Source: a virus. Taken from it: DNA of 64,000 nucleotides. A program made the position numbers and the translations under genes. Where the stretch lies: IMG/VR virus record IMGVR_UViG_3300037042_002125, positions 62,001 through 126,000 of that record. One strand, written 5' to 3'. Shown piece after piece: positions 38,977 through 47,432 of this stretch. The notes beneath the pieces are model-generated. The model had not been told where the DNA came from. It ran no database searches and was given only the letters and a program-made list of their open reading frames with translations. The stretch's first letter is position 1. Every line of letters starts with the position of its first letter.

Positions 38977-39855
38977 ATGTATTGGAATAACACCAACACC
39001 AACACGCTTGACATTTCCCAGGTTGGGGCGTATAAACATTTTCCCCATATGAGTCCAACAAACCTCGACGGGTACAACTGTGATCCACTTGGACCCACAC
39101 CTATCTTGTTCTTAGGTTCCTGTGACCTAGATGGGCCAATAAAAGATACAAACCAAAGCTGGGCACGTTTGCTTCATGCTGACCTTTCCTTAGATGCGAA
39201 GAAGGGGCAACCCTTACCGTACATCGCTATGGGAAAAATGACAGCCGGGTTCATGGCCTTTCCTAGGAGATTAAATACCTTCTGTGAGAAATTTGGACCA
39301 CCTAACAAATTGTTTGCAGTCATACCTAGGCCAGCCGCAGTAGAGATCCCACTTAGCACGGGGGAACTAGTCAGCGTATCAAACAGACATTCTTTTGCAG
39401 ATTTCCTCAAAAAGCACGGACGCATCTCTGATATAGACTACAACTCTCTTGCTAACGCGTCTAAGTTCTTCCAGACGCAACTTCATAATGAGACTTACCA
39501 GCTGTACCAATTTGAACAAAGTGCTTCTTTCTTGGCTTTGATATGCAAGCATTACAAGATTGATTTTCGTTGGACTATGAACCTTAGTGCATCTGCGATT
39601 GCCTACTACCAAATCTATTTTACTTTGTTCATGGCAAACTGTCCTTTCATGCTTGAAAATTTTATTGGTACAGCCATAGCATCTGATTTCAGTTTTGATG
39701 GGAGCATGGGAGATAAGAGTCAGCATCAAATAGCTGACCTATTTATTCAGACAAAAAATTCCCGAGGGTTTGACATGGAGGAGACAATCTCTCTGTTGAA
39801 CATAAACCTTAACCTTGCTAATAGCATCACACCCAAAGTTCACAGGGCTTTATAA
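38977..39855 (+). CDS. SGNH/GDSL-like hydrolase or acyltransferase, 292 aa
   Basis: ILFLGSCDLDGP near residue 43 resembles the GDS nucleophile motif of SGNH enzymes (Ser48 candidate), and DGSMGDKSQHQIADLF near 250 matches the C-terminal DxxH dyad. These enzymes remove or transfer acyl groups. The Gly and Asn blocks in between are hard to place, so the call is tentative. No signal peptide, so it acts inside the cell, on the island's product rather than the envelope. Follows the PP-loop gene by two bases. Confidence 0.55.
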   Translation: MYWNNTNTNTLDISQVGAYKHFPHMSPTNLDGYNCDPLGPTPILFLGSCDLDGPIKDTNQSWARLLHADLSLDAKKGQPLPYIAMGKMTAGFMAFPRRLNTFCEKFGPPNKLFAVIPRPAAVEIPLSTGELVSVSNRHSFADFLKKHGRISDIDYNSLANASKFFQTQLHNETYQLYQFEQSASFLALICKHYKIDFRWTMNLSASAIAYYQIYFTLFMANCPFMLENFIGTAIASDFSFDGSMGDKSQHQIADLFIQTKNSRGFDMEETISLLNINLNLANSITPKVHRAL

Positions 39856-39856
39856 C

Positions 39857-40522
39857 ATGAACCTCACTAAATCATATCTTTTCCCGCCAGTCCAAAGCTT
39901 GTTGTTGAAGAATTTGAACAACCGGCCTTACCTGCACGGGACTGCCATCGTCAAAGGTGTACTTGACGCATTGTGGAGCCAAGTAAGCTATGACATTTGC
40001 GATTTTGAGATCAGCTTGAAGAAGAAGCTAATGTCAAATGCAACCCTGTTCATTAACCGCGCAGGAGAGCGCCACGGGTATGAACCTGAGAAAGAAGACA
40101 TAGTCGTATCTGGCACCTTCTCTTGCGAAGGTATACCTTACGAGTTCCAACTGACTCCTACTTTGATACCTTGTACTGACATACTGGTCGTTGATGAAAA
40201 GGCCTTGGCTGCCCGCATGTATGAAACTGATTCATCTTGGAGTATGGATGTCACTCCCGATGATGATATTCATATCTGCATCAACGAAGTGTCAAAGACA
40301 TCTAACCAATTGATGTTTGCTGTACAACCTGGTATTGTTATGTCACCAGATAAGCAAACATGGTTTGTTGGGTACAAACTTCCCTCTCTTAATTTCCTAT
40401 CTGAACCAGCAACTCAAGTAGGCGTATCAAAAGGGTACAGGATGTTGAGCCCTAACCGAATGATGCGTTGGATTTCTGTTAACCGCCAAATTGTTGGTGA
40501 GCGTATTTGCGTTTATGCCTAG
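39857..40522 (+). CDS. Hypothetical protein, 221 aa
   Basis: Start at MNLTKSYLFPPVQSLL (39857); an upstream ATG at 39815 overlaps the SGNH-like gene heavily. A mixed alpha/beta protein with WSQVSYDICDFEISLKKKLM and many aromatic strands. It is embedded between enzymes and translated from tightly packed starts, so it probably belongs to the pathway, but no family is recognised. Confidence 0.75.
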   Translation: MNLTKSYLFPPVQSLLLKNLNNRPYLHGTAIVKGVLDALWSQVSYDICDFEISLKKKLMSNATLFINRAGERHGYEPEKEDIVVSGTFSCEGIPYEFQLTPTLIPCTDILVVDEKALAARMYETDSSWSMDVTPDDDIHICINEVSKTSNQLMFAVQPGIVMSPDKQTWFVGYKLPSLNFLSEPATQVGVSKGYRMLSPNRMMRWISVNRQIVGERICVYA

Positions 40523-40530
40523 GATCAAAA

Positions 40531-41484
40531 ATGGTTCATGATAACTATTACCGGTGTTACTACAACAGCGACCCCAAACACGTTGTTAGGAAAGATATCC
40601 ATGATAGATGGGAGCAGCACTTTTCAAAGGACATCTTGGATGGTCGTCATGTGCTTACCTTCCAGCATGAGACTCACATAGCCTGTGGTTTCATTTTTGA
40701 CAAATTTAGGAAGTACACTAAGAAAGTAAACCTGTTCTTTAGTGGTGGCATGGACTCTGAATGTCTTTTACGAAGTTTTTGCTATCTCAAGATTCCAGTT
40801 AACCCAATTGTACTCGTACACGTTCATGAACCAAAGTCAAACGAGACACTTAACGCCTTTGCAGTATGTAAAGAGTTAGGCATAGTCCCTACTATATTCA
40901 AAGTTGACCTACCCACGTTGTACAACTCTGGCGTACTACATGATTTGGGACGAAAATATCAGACAGCAAGACTCGGTCAGCTTGAGCTTATCTACGTAAT
41001 GACTAAGCTGGCAATACCTTGCATCCTTGCCGACGATATTCAGATGGTGTACCAAAGCACAGGCGAAGACTTGTTGCACACAGACGCGCATGAAACAAAA
41101 TATCAGCAATGGTTGTATGAGGTGCGTGAGGACGAAGATGGTCTGTACAATCGCTACGAGTCTCTTACTGGCATACCAACGATAGCTGATTCTTTTAGGT
41201 ACACACCCCACCTATGGGCTGCCATGATTCTAGCTAAAGATATTAGATACCTTGTTACACATTCTGCAGGACGAGTATCTAGCTACTCAACGAAAAATAT
41301 AATGATGAGCAAAGAGTTTTCTGTACCAAACAGAGAAAAGACGAACGTGTTTTCTTTTGGTCCACACTTTGCTACAGCTAAAGCTCTCAGAGAAGACTTG
41401 GAGCAAGAACTATTCCCGTTCACAATAGCCAGGTTGCCCTATAAACAGTTACTAACAACATTGGGGATTAAATATGAAATGTAA
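40531..41484 (+). CDS. PP-loop ATPase, 317 aa
   Basis: Second PP-loop enzyme: VNLFFSGGMDSECLL carries SGGMDS at 71-76. The N-terminal 60 residues (MVHDNYYRCYYNSDPKHVV) are distinct from the first. The C-terminal domain has SAGRVSSYSTKNIMMSKEF. ATP-dependent activation of a small substrate is the expected chemistry. Start at ATG 40531 after AGGATC. It shares only the loop and a general plan with the gene at 38141, so the two probably act at different steps. Confidence 0.85.
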   Translation: MVHDNYYRCYYNSDPKHVVRKDIHDRWEQHFSKDILDGRHVLTFQHETHIACGFIFDKFRKYTKKVNLFFSGGMDSECLLRSFCYLKIPVNPIVLVHVHEPKSNETLNAFAVCKELGIVPTIFKVDLPTLYNSGVLHDLGRKYQTARLGQLELIYVMTKLAIPCILADDIQMVYQSTGEDLLHTDAHETKYQQWLYEVREDEDGLYNRYESLTGIPTIADSFRYTPHLWAAMILAKDIRYLVTHSAGRVSSYSTKNIMMSKEFSVPNREKTNVFSFGPHFATAKALREDLEQELFPFTIARLPYKQLLTTLGIKYEM

Positions 41485-42034
41485 GGAACTATCTGGCGCT
41501 AATTATTTCGAGTACGACAGACTCGTAGCAGCAGCCAATATAAAAAACAATGGATACCCAAGACCTTCCCTACTGGCGTTAGAGAACTTTTATTTCAACG
41601 ATGAGGAGAAGATGCACAAGGTCTTTGGTGTCTATGATGACAACAACGTCTTGAACGCTTGCATCTTCATCCACTTCTCTGCTAATGCCCGCTACTGGAA
41701 ACTGGCGTATGTGGTCAAGCAACCGTTTGCGCCTTTCAACTGTCTTGCATTTGCATTTGATGAAGCTTTCAAATATGCGGAGAGTATAAAATATTATCAC
41801 GGATACGTTAAGCTCTTTGCTGGGGTTGATGCCCGTTGGGAGAACTGGCTAAGCAGACGATCTGAGATGTTCAGACGATACACTGTTGCAACAGAAGAAG
41901 TTATACCACCAAATAAGAAGTCCTCTTTCGGTATGTACTGGAATGAAATACAACTTGGTATCACGTACGCCCGCCCTGTGCTCGTAAAAATTTATAGCCT
42001 ACCTGATAACCTAAGGATATTTAGTTATGAGTGA
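41474..42034 (+). CDS. Possible GNAT-like protein, 186 aa
   Basis: Starts inside the end of the PP-loop gene. The order helix, then VFGVYDDNNVLNACIFIHFS as two strands, and a later helix FNCLAFAFDEAFKYAESIK resembles a divergent GNAT acyltransferase, without a clear acetyl-CoA loop. A dead or unusual acyltransferase, or an unrelated fold, are alternatives. Next to a true GNAT gene. Confidence 0.6.
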   Translation: MKCKELSGANYFEYDRLVAAANIKNNGYPRPSLLALENFYFNDEEKMHKVFGVYDDNNVLNACIFIHFSANARYWKLAYVVKQPFAPFNCLAFAFDEAFKYAESIKYYHGYVKLFAGVDARWENWLSRRSEMFRRYTVATEEVIPPNKKSSFGMYWNEIQLGITYARPVLVKIYSLPDNLRIFSYE

Positions 42035-42485
42035 CACTCTCTTATCTACCGTAAAGGGGACAGGCGGTGCTCAGGATATGCAAGTAAGATATGCTAGCAG
42101 CATAAACGGGTGCCCTGCAATTGTCCTTTTTCTATCTGCCTACTCCGCGTTAATTGAAGCGAACAACACTCAACCCCTTCTTCTTACTACAAACAAGAGT
42201 GAAGTTATTTATGCGATAGTAAACAAGACTGTAGTTGGTGTGTTAATGTTTGTAGTTTACGCAGATACTTATAAAACAGTATTAGTCCAATTTGTTCACG
42301 TTACTCCTGACCATAGGGGAGCCAGAATTTTCCAACATATGTTCACTGCTCTAGAACAACGTGTTAAGGCTTTTGGGTGCAAAAAGATAACAGGTAACAT
42401 ACACATCAAGAACAAAGATATGCTAACGGCTATGACTAGGATTGGAGCATTTGCAACTTTTTATAAAGTAGAGAAGAACTTATGA
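42027..42485 (+). CDS. GNAT-family acetyltransferase, 152 aa
   Basis: VQFVHVTPDHRGARIFQHMF at about 90-109 is the strand and acetyl-CoA-binding loop, a little degenerate (RGARIF for RGxGxG), followed by the helix LEQRVKAFGCKK and the typical end DMLTAMTRIGAF. Substrate unknown. Overlaps both neighbours, so it is part of the same translation-coupled block as the PP-loop genes. Confidence 0.8.
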   Translation: MSDTLLSTVKGTGGAQDMQVRYASSINGCPAIVLFLSAYSALIEANNTQPLLLTTNKSEVIYAIVNKTVVGVLMFVVYADTYKTVLVQFVHVTPDHRGARIFQHMFTALEQRVKAFGCKKITGNIHIKNKDMLTAMTRIGAFATFYKVEKNL

Positions 42486-42916
42486 CCAAAAGAAGGTCTA
42501 GTGTTCCGCCCAGTCCTTACTATGCGGCTATCCTAAAGTCTCTTGAGTATGTTGGTCCAATGACTATCAAAGAGATAGCAAGGTACTTAGACGTTCAGTT
42601 CCAAATGGTTTCACACCACTTGAGGGTCATGCGTAGTGAAGGAAAACCCATATACAAGGTTGATTGGGAGCTCAAAGAAATTAAAGGGCGTCGCAGCCCA
42701 ATTTATGGTTTAGGAACTAAAGATATTTGTGATGATGTTCCTGAGCCACCTCCCATATCGCGCCAAGAGCAGAAGCGGCGTTACTACGAGAAGACTAAAC
42801 TTCTAATCAATCTTAAGGCGTACGGTGAACGTTCTGGAATGAATAGGGTAAACAATATATTTGGCCTAACATCGAACACTGTAAATACAGATAGCAACAC
42901 AGAAAGCAAACTATGA
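42482..42916 (+). CDS. Winged-helix DNA-binding protein, 144 aa
   Basis: Residues 14-55 have a helix-turn-helix of ArsR/MarR style: MTIKEIARYLDVQFQMVSHH then LRVMRSEGKPIYKV leading to the wing. The C-terminal part is basic and helical (RQEQKRRYYEKTKLLINLKA). It may regulate the island or a promoter within it; its own 3' end contains an ACTGTAAATA element (42878-42887). Target unknown. Confidence 0.75.
   Translation: MTKRRSSVPPSPYYAAILKSLEYVGPMTIKEIARYLDVQFQMVSHHLRVMRSEGKPIYKVDWELKEIKGRRSPIYGLGTKDICDDVPEPPPISRQEQKRRYYEKTKLLINLKAYGERSGMNRVNNIFGLTSNTVNTDSNTESKL
42878..42887 (+). promoter_or_regulatory. ACTGTAAATA element inside the end of the winged-helix gene
   Basis: ACTGTAAATA, 35 bases before the small gene at 42913 and on its strand. 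Confidence 0.5.
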
Positions 42917-43011
42917 GCACACCACCTTTTACGCTTAAACCGCTTGTAAGTGAGATCCGATATATTTGTCATTACTGGAAGGAGTTTGGAGACTATGGCA
43001 CTACCTTGTGA
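42913..43011 (+). CDS. Tiny protein, 32 aa
   Basis: ATG overlaps the stop of the winged-helix gene (ATGA) and reads MSTPPFTLKPLVSEIRYICH to YGTTL. Coupled start and fit between genes make it plausible; it overlaps the next small gene by 17 bases. No function. Confidence 0.45.
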   Translation: MSTPPFTLKPLVSEIRYICHYWKEFGDYGTTL

Positions 43012-43144
43012 CAAACCTAATGAGTGTAGGCTGCAAGAAGAAATGCGGACCAAGATAGAACAACTCAACTCTATATTCACAAGCAAACACTGTGAGATGG
43101 AGGTTGGTACCTTTAGGGGGTATGCGTATCATCAGGTCTCCTGA
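42995..43144 (+). CDS. Small protein, 49 aa
   Basis: Start at MALPCDKPNECRLQ (ATG 42995) after GGAGACT, a good site. Three cysteines (PCDKPNEC, SKHCEM) and a helix EEMRTKIEQLNSIFTS. Unknown. Overlaps genes on both sides. Confidence 0.55.
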   Translation: MALPCDKPNECRLQEEMRTKIEQLNSIFTSKHCEMEVGTFRGYAYHQVS

Positions 43145-43295
43145 CGGTTATAAGTCTGGGTTAATTCCTGACATTACGCCACTATTAACGACCTTGCAAG
43201 AAGATTTGAAGGCTGACAAAGTTAGGTTCAAGCAACAAGAACACAAGCAACTCTCAAAAATAGCCCTGGGGCCCAAACGCGGTCGTTGGGCATAA
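43122..43295 (+). CDS. Small basic protein, 57 aa
   Basis: Start at MRIIRSPDGYKSG (ATG 43122) after AGGGGG. Helix LLTTLQEDLKADKVRFKQQE and a basic end (GPKRGRWA). Unknown function. Confidence 0.6.
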   Translation: MRIIRSPDGYKSGLIPDITPLLTTLQEDLKADKVRFKQQEHKQLSKIALGPKRGRWA

Positions 43296-43307
43296 CGAAA
43301 GACAACA

Positions 43308-43526
43308 ATGGCAAAAATAACAAAACTCTCCTTGACGTTGGTACGCAAGCTCAGTGATGGCAACTACGGAACGTACGGCGCAGAGGTCACAGTCGAAGCT
43401 CAACTCGAAGATGGCGACGATGTCAAGGACGTTAAATCGAACCTTCGTAAATCAGCATTGAAGGATTTGGAGCGCGCCATCGAAGTGATAGCCCCAGAAG
43501 AGCCGAAGGCCAAGAAAAAGAAATGA
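43308..43526 (+). CDS. Hypothetical protein, 72 aa
   Basis: Beta-rich first half (ITKLSLTLVRKLSDGNYGTY; AEVTVEAQLEDGDD), helix, then a KAKKKK tail. In layout it resembles small phage single-strand-binding-like or hinge proteins, but no family can be claimed. Overlaps the next gene by four bases. Confidence 0.75.
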   Translation: MAKITKLSLTLVRKLSDGNYGTYGAEVTVEAQLEDGDDVKDVKSNLRKSALKDLERAIEVIAPEEPKAKKKK

Positions 43527-43798
43527 AGTACACAACCAAGCCTTCTATTGTTGAAGCTACTCAGTGGTTCAAGGATGGAGACCATCCCCTTGTACAAGGT
43601 GCTAATCCAAAGGCTTTATGCGGTTGCATCATGTTAGGTGGTCCAGGTAGTAGCCCTCATGTTCACGATAAAGGTACACAAATCGGAAGCACATTAGTTT
43701 TTGCTGGGGACTGGATAGTCACTGAAGGGGATATTGTATGTGTAATGTCGAACCAAAAATTTAGAGAAACGTACACAGAGCTAAAGGATCAGCCATGA
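43523..43798 (+). CDS. Small conserved-type phage protein, 91 aa
   Basis: Starts MKYTTKPSIVEATQWFKDGD, the opening seen in a widespread group of small phage proteins of unknown role, with a later GDWIVTEGDIVCVMSNQKFR pattern (W-I-x-x-G-D) near the end. Contains SPHVHDKGTQIG. It sits just before the epimerase gene, coupled by overlap. Confidence 0.7.
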   Translation: MKYTTKPSIVEATQWFKDGDHPLVQGANPKALCGCIMLGGPGSSPHVHDKGTQIGSTLVFAGDWIVTEGDIVCVMSNQKFRETYTELKDQP

Positions 43799-44691
43799 AG
43801 ATTGCAATTACTGGGGCGTCAGGTTTCATTGGTCGTAACTGTCTCGATCACTGGCCTGACGCCTTATCATTTGATAAACGTATAACAACGCACCATATAA
43901 CTCACTGTCAAGATATGCTGTGGGGTGAAAATCAGATATACGACTTTGCTGGCGTTGACGCCGTTGTTCACTTGGCTAGTGAGACCTCTGTTCGTAGCGG
44001 ACTAAGTTGCAAAGAGCTCCTACGCATCAACGTAGGGTTGGCAATGAATGTATATGAATCCTGCGTAGAGCACAAAGTACCTTTGATGATAAACGCATCT
44101 TCTAGTTCTGTGTACGGCAATATCCCGCCACCGTTTAGTGAGGAGCAAGTTCCTCACCCTATGTCTAACTATTCTGTGTCTAAGCTTGCTGCCGAACATT
44201 GGTTAAATCTTGCAGCAGACCAGACAGAAGGTTCAGGTCCTTCGATAGTAAACCTTCGTCTGTTTAATGCCCTTGGATCTTACCAAAGGGAGAATATGTT
44301 TCCCTACATCATCTTGGATTGCTTACGCCTAGGTGTACCTGTGCCTCTCTTTAGTGAGATGTACAGGGCATGGACTCCTGTTGACTACATAGTGAAGTGC
44401 ATTGACATGTTGATCACAGAAGGTAATTATGCCAAGGGAGCGAGCTATACGTTCAACTATGGTAATAACACTCCTCTTACGCAGGTGCAATTTATTGCAA
44501 TTATGGCAGATAAACTAAACATAGATATTCCAACAGAAAAGGTTGCTGGGGGATCTAGGCTAGAGATGGCCATAACTTTACCCGATGTGCTGGCAATACG
44601 CAGGTTTATAGATCCGCCTTTACCTGGTGCAAAACAGATCGGAGATGCTATTGCTGATGTGTTTGCCTACTACAATTCAGATCGAGTGTGA
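43795..44691 (+). CDS. NAD-dependent sugar epimerase/dehydratase (extended SDR), 298 aa
   Basis: GASGFIG at 7-13 binds NAD; Y126-SVS-K130 with SSSS/VYG just before (102-108) is the catalytic triad region. The domain order and length fit nucleotide-sugar 4-epimerases and dehydratases. MYRAWTPVDYIVKCIDMLI matches the usual R-x-F-x-xVxD-V substrate segment. It would make a modified nucleotide sugar, probably the donor for the GT-B enzyme at 47429. The family choice between epimerase and dehydratase is open. Confidence 0.92.
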   Translation: MKIAITGASGFIGRNCLDHWPDALSFDKRITTHHITHCQDMLWGENQIYDFAGVDAVVHLASETSVRSGLSCKELLRINVGLAMNVYESCVEHKVPLMINASSSSVYGNIPPPFSEEQVPHPMSNYSVSKLAAEHWLNLAADQTEGSGPSIVNLRLFNALGSYQRENMFPYIILDCLRLGVPVPLFSEMYRAWTPVDYIVKCIDMLITEGNYAKGASYTFNYGNNTPLTQVQFIAIMADKLNIDIPTEKVAGGSRLEMAITLPDVLAIRRFIDPPLPGAKQIGDAIADVFAYYNSDRV

Positions 44692-44709
44692 TCAAACCAC
44701 ACTACACCA

Positions 44710-44720
44710 TACTGTAAATT
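44710..44720 (+). promoter_or_regulatory. ACTGTAAATT late-promoter-like element
   Basis: TACTGTAAATT on the plus strand, 36 bases before the P-loop kinase gene, in the one sizeable gap of the island. Confidence 0.5.
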
Positions 44721-44756
44721 AGAAGTGTTCGAACATGAACAATTTTAAGGAACAGT

Positions 44757-45650
44757 ATGAAACACATGGACCCGAATCCTAAATCGGCCCATAAGAAGAT
44801 TGCCTTTACTGGAACCAATTCCAGCGGCAAGACTACTATGGCTATGGAAGTATGCTCAAGACTTAAACGTGATCACCACGTCCTAGCTGAGCTTGTATCT
44901 TCTCAAGACCGAAAGATCACTTGGAAGGACGATCACTTCCCTGTCGACCCACGTGCCCACTACGGCATGATCACAAATCTCATCCACGCAGAGGTCCAAG
45001 CAGAGCTCAAAGGTGATGCTGATGTTGTCATCACTGATCTCTCTGTTCTGGACCTTTATGCGATCGCCCTTACTGACCACCCCGATAGCCAAATGATAAA
45101 GGCGTTGGGTGTTGCAGTTGATGCTTGGGCCAAAACCTACACTCGAATCTTTTACCTGTCGCCTTTGGCATATCAAGAAGACGGCAAGCGGCCACTTGAC
45201 GAGTTCCGCATGATGACTCACGCTACTCTCATGCAACTGATCGGCACAGGCAATTACCCAAACGTTATCACAATTGACCGGCCAGAAATCTTCAAGACGA
45301 TTCTGGGTTTGTTGCGTATATCTGTAAAGAACGATGTGTTTGCTGAGTACGAGAAGTGGCAACTCCTTGCCGACACTTTCAAGATAACTTTGATAGTTAA
45401 GGAGAGGAATAGCAGCACATCTGATCAAGACGTTTGGTACAGCTACGAAAATAATAATCGTGGCACCCTCTCTGCGTATATTTCAGAAGCAAGCAACATT
45501 AAAGCTTTTGCGAAGCTTCTGTTTGGCGATCAATTTAAGATCGACCTCATGTTCGCCCCACCTGTGCCTTGGCATAAGGTTCCATTTGTTGCTGTAAAGT
45601 ACATGCCTACTGGACCTGACACTGCATTGACACATGAGGACGCACAATGA
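44757..45650 (+). CDS. P-loop nucleotide kinase-like protein, 297 aa
   Basis: Walker A GTNSSGKTT at 19-27 and a Walker-B-like VVITDLSVLDLYA near 90 fit the AAA_28/NadR-kinase and thymidylate-kinase type P-loop fold. A lid-like Arg/Lys region follows (RPLDEFRMMTHATLM). The C-terminal 100 residues are an extra domain. It could phosphorylate a nucleoside or a modified precursor. AAGGAACAG precedes the ATG. Substrate unknown. Confidence 0.75.
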   Translation: MKHMDPNPKSAHKKIAFTGTNSSGKTTMAMEVCSRLKRDHHVLAELVSSQDRKITWKDDHFPVDPRAHYGMITNLIHAEVQAELKGDADVVITDLSVLDLYAIALTDHPDSQMIKALGVAVDAWAKTYTRIFYLSPLAYQEDGKRPLDEFRMMTHATLMQLIGTGNYPNVITIDRPEIFKTILGLLRISVKNDVFAEYEKWQLLADTFKITLIVKERNSSTSDQDVWYSYENNNRGTLSAYISEASNIKAFAKLLFGDQFKIDLMFAPPVPWHKVPFVAVKYMPTGPDTALTHEDAQ

Positions 45651-46234
45651 TAACACCACGACAAGAAGCTACTGTCAAGGCGCAAAAGCTTAGCCTGTTC
45701 GAACTATCGTGTGCCGCGTTCAAGATCGACATGCTTGAACGCGTAGCCTTAGAACGCCTTGCAACACTACCTAACGAGATATTGCCTATTGGTGGGCTGT
45801 ACGTTGGCACAAGTGGCGGAAAAGATTCTGTAGCAGTTCATCATTTGATGAGTAAGACTGATCTGACTTGGTCAGTTCTCCATACAAACAAACCAGAGGA
45901 TGTTCATCCTTTAACAAAAGACTTCCTGTACCGCAGGCAGTATCCTATTCTGTATGTACCTAAGGGTGCGGCCATGCCTGCACATTTGCGAACTCAGTTC
46001 GATGGGTCAAGGGCATCTGAGTACAATAGGGCAGATGGCCGTTCCACTGATTTCATTGTAGGCGGAGTATCTGTGTCAAGGGATAAGATGCCTCTGTATG
46101 TTACCAACGGGTTGTTTGGCCTAAACTTTGTGTTTCCTATGTACGACTGGTCAGATGAAGAAGTGTGGGCGTATATATTCGGGAACGACATTGAGTACAG
46201 CGACGAATATCTCATTCCAAAGGATGCAGCATGA
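45647..46234 (+). CDS. PAPS-reductase-like PP-loop protein, 195 aa
   Basis: Third PP-loop: YVGTSGGKDSVAVHHLM with SGGKDS at 56-61, in the spacing of the PAPS reductase/ThiI/DndC group. C-terminal FVFPMYDWSDEEVWAYIFGN is the family's W-x-x-x-D-V-W motif. It lacks an ECGLH cysteine for true PAPS reduction, so it more likely activates a carbonyl or transfers sulfur. The DndC resemblance is notable beside a DNA-modification candidate, but DndABDE partners are absent. ATGA-coupled to its neighbours. Confidence 0.85.
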   Translation: MITPRQEATVKAQKLSLFELSCAAFKIDMLERVALERLATLPNEILPIGGLYVGTSGGKDSVAVHHLMSKTDLTWSVLHTNKPEDVHPLTKDFLYRRQYPILYVPKGAAMPAHLRTQFDGSRASEYNRADGRSTDFIVGGVSVSRDKMPLYVTNGLFGLNFVFPMYDWSDEEVWAYIFGNDIEYSDEYLIPKDAA

Positions 46235-46902
46235 AGACACTGATCCTTGCACCGCACGTTGATGACGAACTTATTGGCTGTTATCAAGTTCTTGAAGATT
46301 ACAGGCATGGTCCAAAAGAAAATGATTTGGATGTCATATGGCTCTACGAGACAACTGAGGAACGACTAACAGAAGGTCATCGCCTTGCAGAGTACTTTGG
46401 GTTTACTGGTGCTGCTGTGTTTAGTGCCCAGGTTCCTGAGCTTATATACCGAGGTAAGTACGACAAGATCTACGTACCAGCACGTCAGGATTGGCACATA
46501 GATCACAAGATGACCAACCAGCTGTTCAGAGAATTCGCTACTAACTTCTACTCTGTAGATATGGTTATGGGCGTTCCCTTGTCTGAGAAGGCTAGCAATA
46601 ACAAGAGAGTGCTGTTAGACACATTCTACCCAAGTCAAGCAAAGCTATGGGAGTACGATGCAAAGTATTACCTGTTTACTGCCGTCTACGAGACAGATAT
46701 CCACAGCTACGTCCGGAGACGCTACGGGTTCTTCTCAATAACCGCACCAGCCAACTACGTTGAAGAAATCAATTCGATCGTCTTACAAAACATGGACGAC
46801 TTCAACAAGTGCCAAGTCAAAGCGTTCAACAAATTGGTTAGCGTATGCCTATCTGGTGAGCTACGGTTTGATCACATCAACGGTTGCATTTTTAAGATCT
46901 AA
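46231..46902 (+). CDS. LmbE/PIG-L-family deacetylase, 223 aa
   Basis: LILAPHVDDELIGC with His9, Asp11 and Asp12 and WHIDHK with His89 and His92 form the zinc site of the GlcNAc-PI de-N-acetylase family. These enzymes remove N-acetyl groups from amino sugars or related thiols. In this cluster it could deacetylate an amino-sugar intermediate, with the GNATs acting in the reverse sense. Cytoplasmic, no signal. Confidence 0.92.
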   Translation: MKTLILAPHVDDELIGCYQVLEDYRHGPKENDLDVIWLYETTEERLTEGHRLAEYFGFTGAAVFSAQVPELIYRGKYDKIYVPARQDWHIDHKMTNQLFREFATNFYSVDMVMGVPLSEKASNNKRVLLDTFYPSQAKLWEYDAKYYLFTAVYETDIHSYVRRRYGFFSITAPANYVEEINSIVLQNMDDFNKCQVKAFNKLVSVCLSGELRFDHINGCIFKI

Positions 46903-46916
46903 AAGAGGAACACATC

Positions 46917-47432
46917 ATGAAACTTGGATTTGAAGTAGAAGGTCGTTTGTCAGGCCTATACACTCTGTTTATGGACGCCAAAGAGGCTATGGAATTTTTC
47001 AACTACAAGTCTCTAAAGGATAGGTCGACTCCGAAAAGCGCAGTAGCAAGTGTTGAACGGGTTCAACAAATCTACGTAAGTGACCACGCCAACGACATAC
47101 AACCTTATGCCGACTGCCTAAAAAAGTGGTACGAATTAGGTCTACCTGTAACACTAGAGAGAACTGAGATATATAACAGAGACAGTTACTCCAAAAATGT
47201 AACCATCATGTTAACTATAACAGACACTGGTTCGCTTTTCAACGATAGTTTCTGGAATTTGTACGATACAGACCAAGTAAAGTTTAGCAGAACTACGTTT
47301 GACGGTAGTAACACAGTGCGGTGTATTACTGTTGGTAACATGATGCTAACGCAACCACAAGCCTTTGCTGACGATATAACGTTAAAAGTATCAACTGATA
47401 AGAAGTTCCTACTGCCAGGGTTACAAAAATGA
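46917..47432 (+). CDS. Hypothetical protein, 171 aa
   Basis: Starts MKLGFEVEGRLSGLYTLFMD after AGAGGAAC. The opening FEVEGRLSGL and a later aromatic block (LFNDSFWNLYDTDQVKFSRT) look conserved in style but I cannot name a family. It is placed between the deacetylase and the glycosyltransferase and coupled to the latter by overlap, so it is likely part of the same pathway. Confidence 0.8.
   Translation: MKLGFEVEGRLSGLYTLFMDAKEAMEFFNYKSLKDRSTPKSAVASVERVQQIYVSDHANDIQPYADCLKKWYELGLPVTLERTEIYNRDSYSKNVTIMLTITDTGSLFNDSFWNLYDTDQVKFSRTTFDGSNTVRCITVGNMMLTQPQAFADDITLKVSTDKKFLLPGLQK

Noticed and set aside
38141-41484. PP-loop enzymes as QueC
   Set aside because: Only the SGGxDS loop matches; the QueC C-terminal zinc cysteines and overall pattern are not seen.
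45647-46234. A DNA phosphorothioation (Dnd) system
   Set aside because: One DndC-like PP-loop gene without DndA, DndB, DndD or DndE nearby is not enough.
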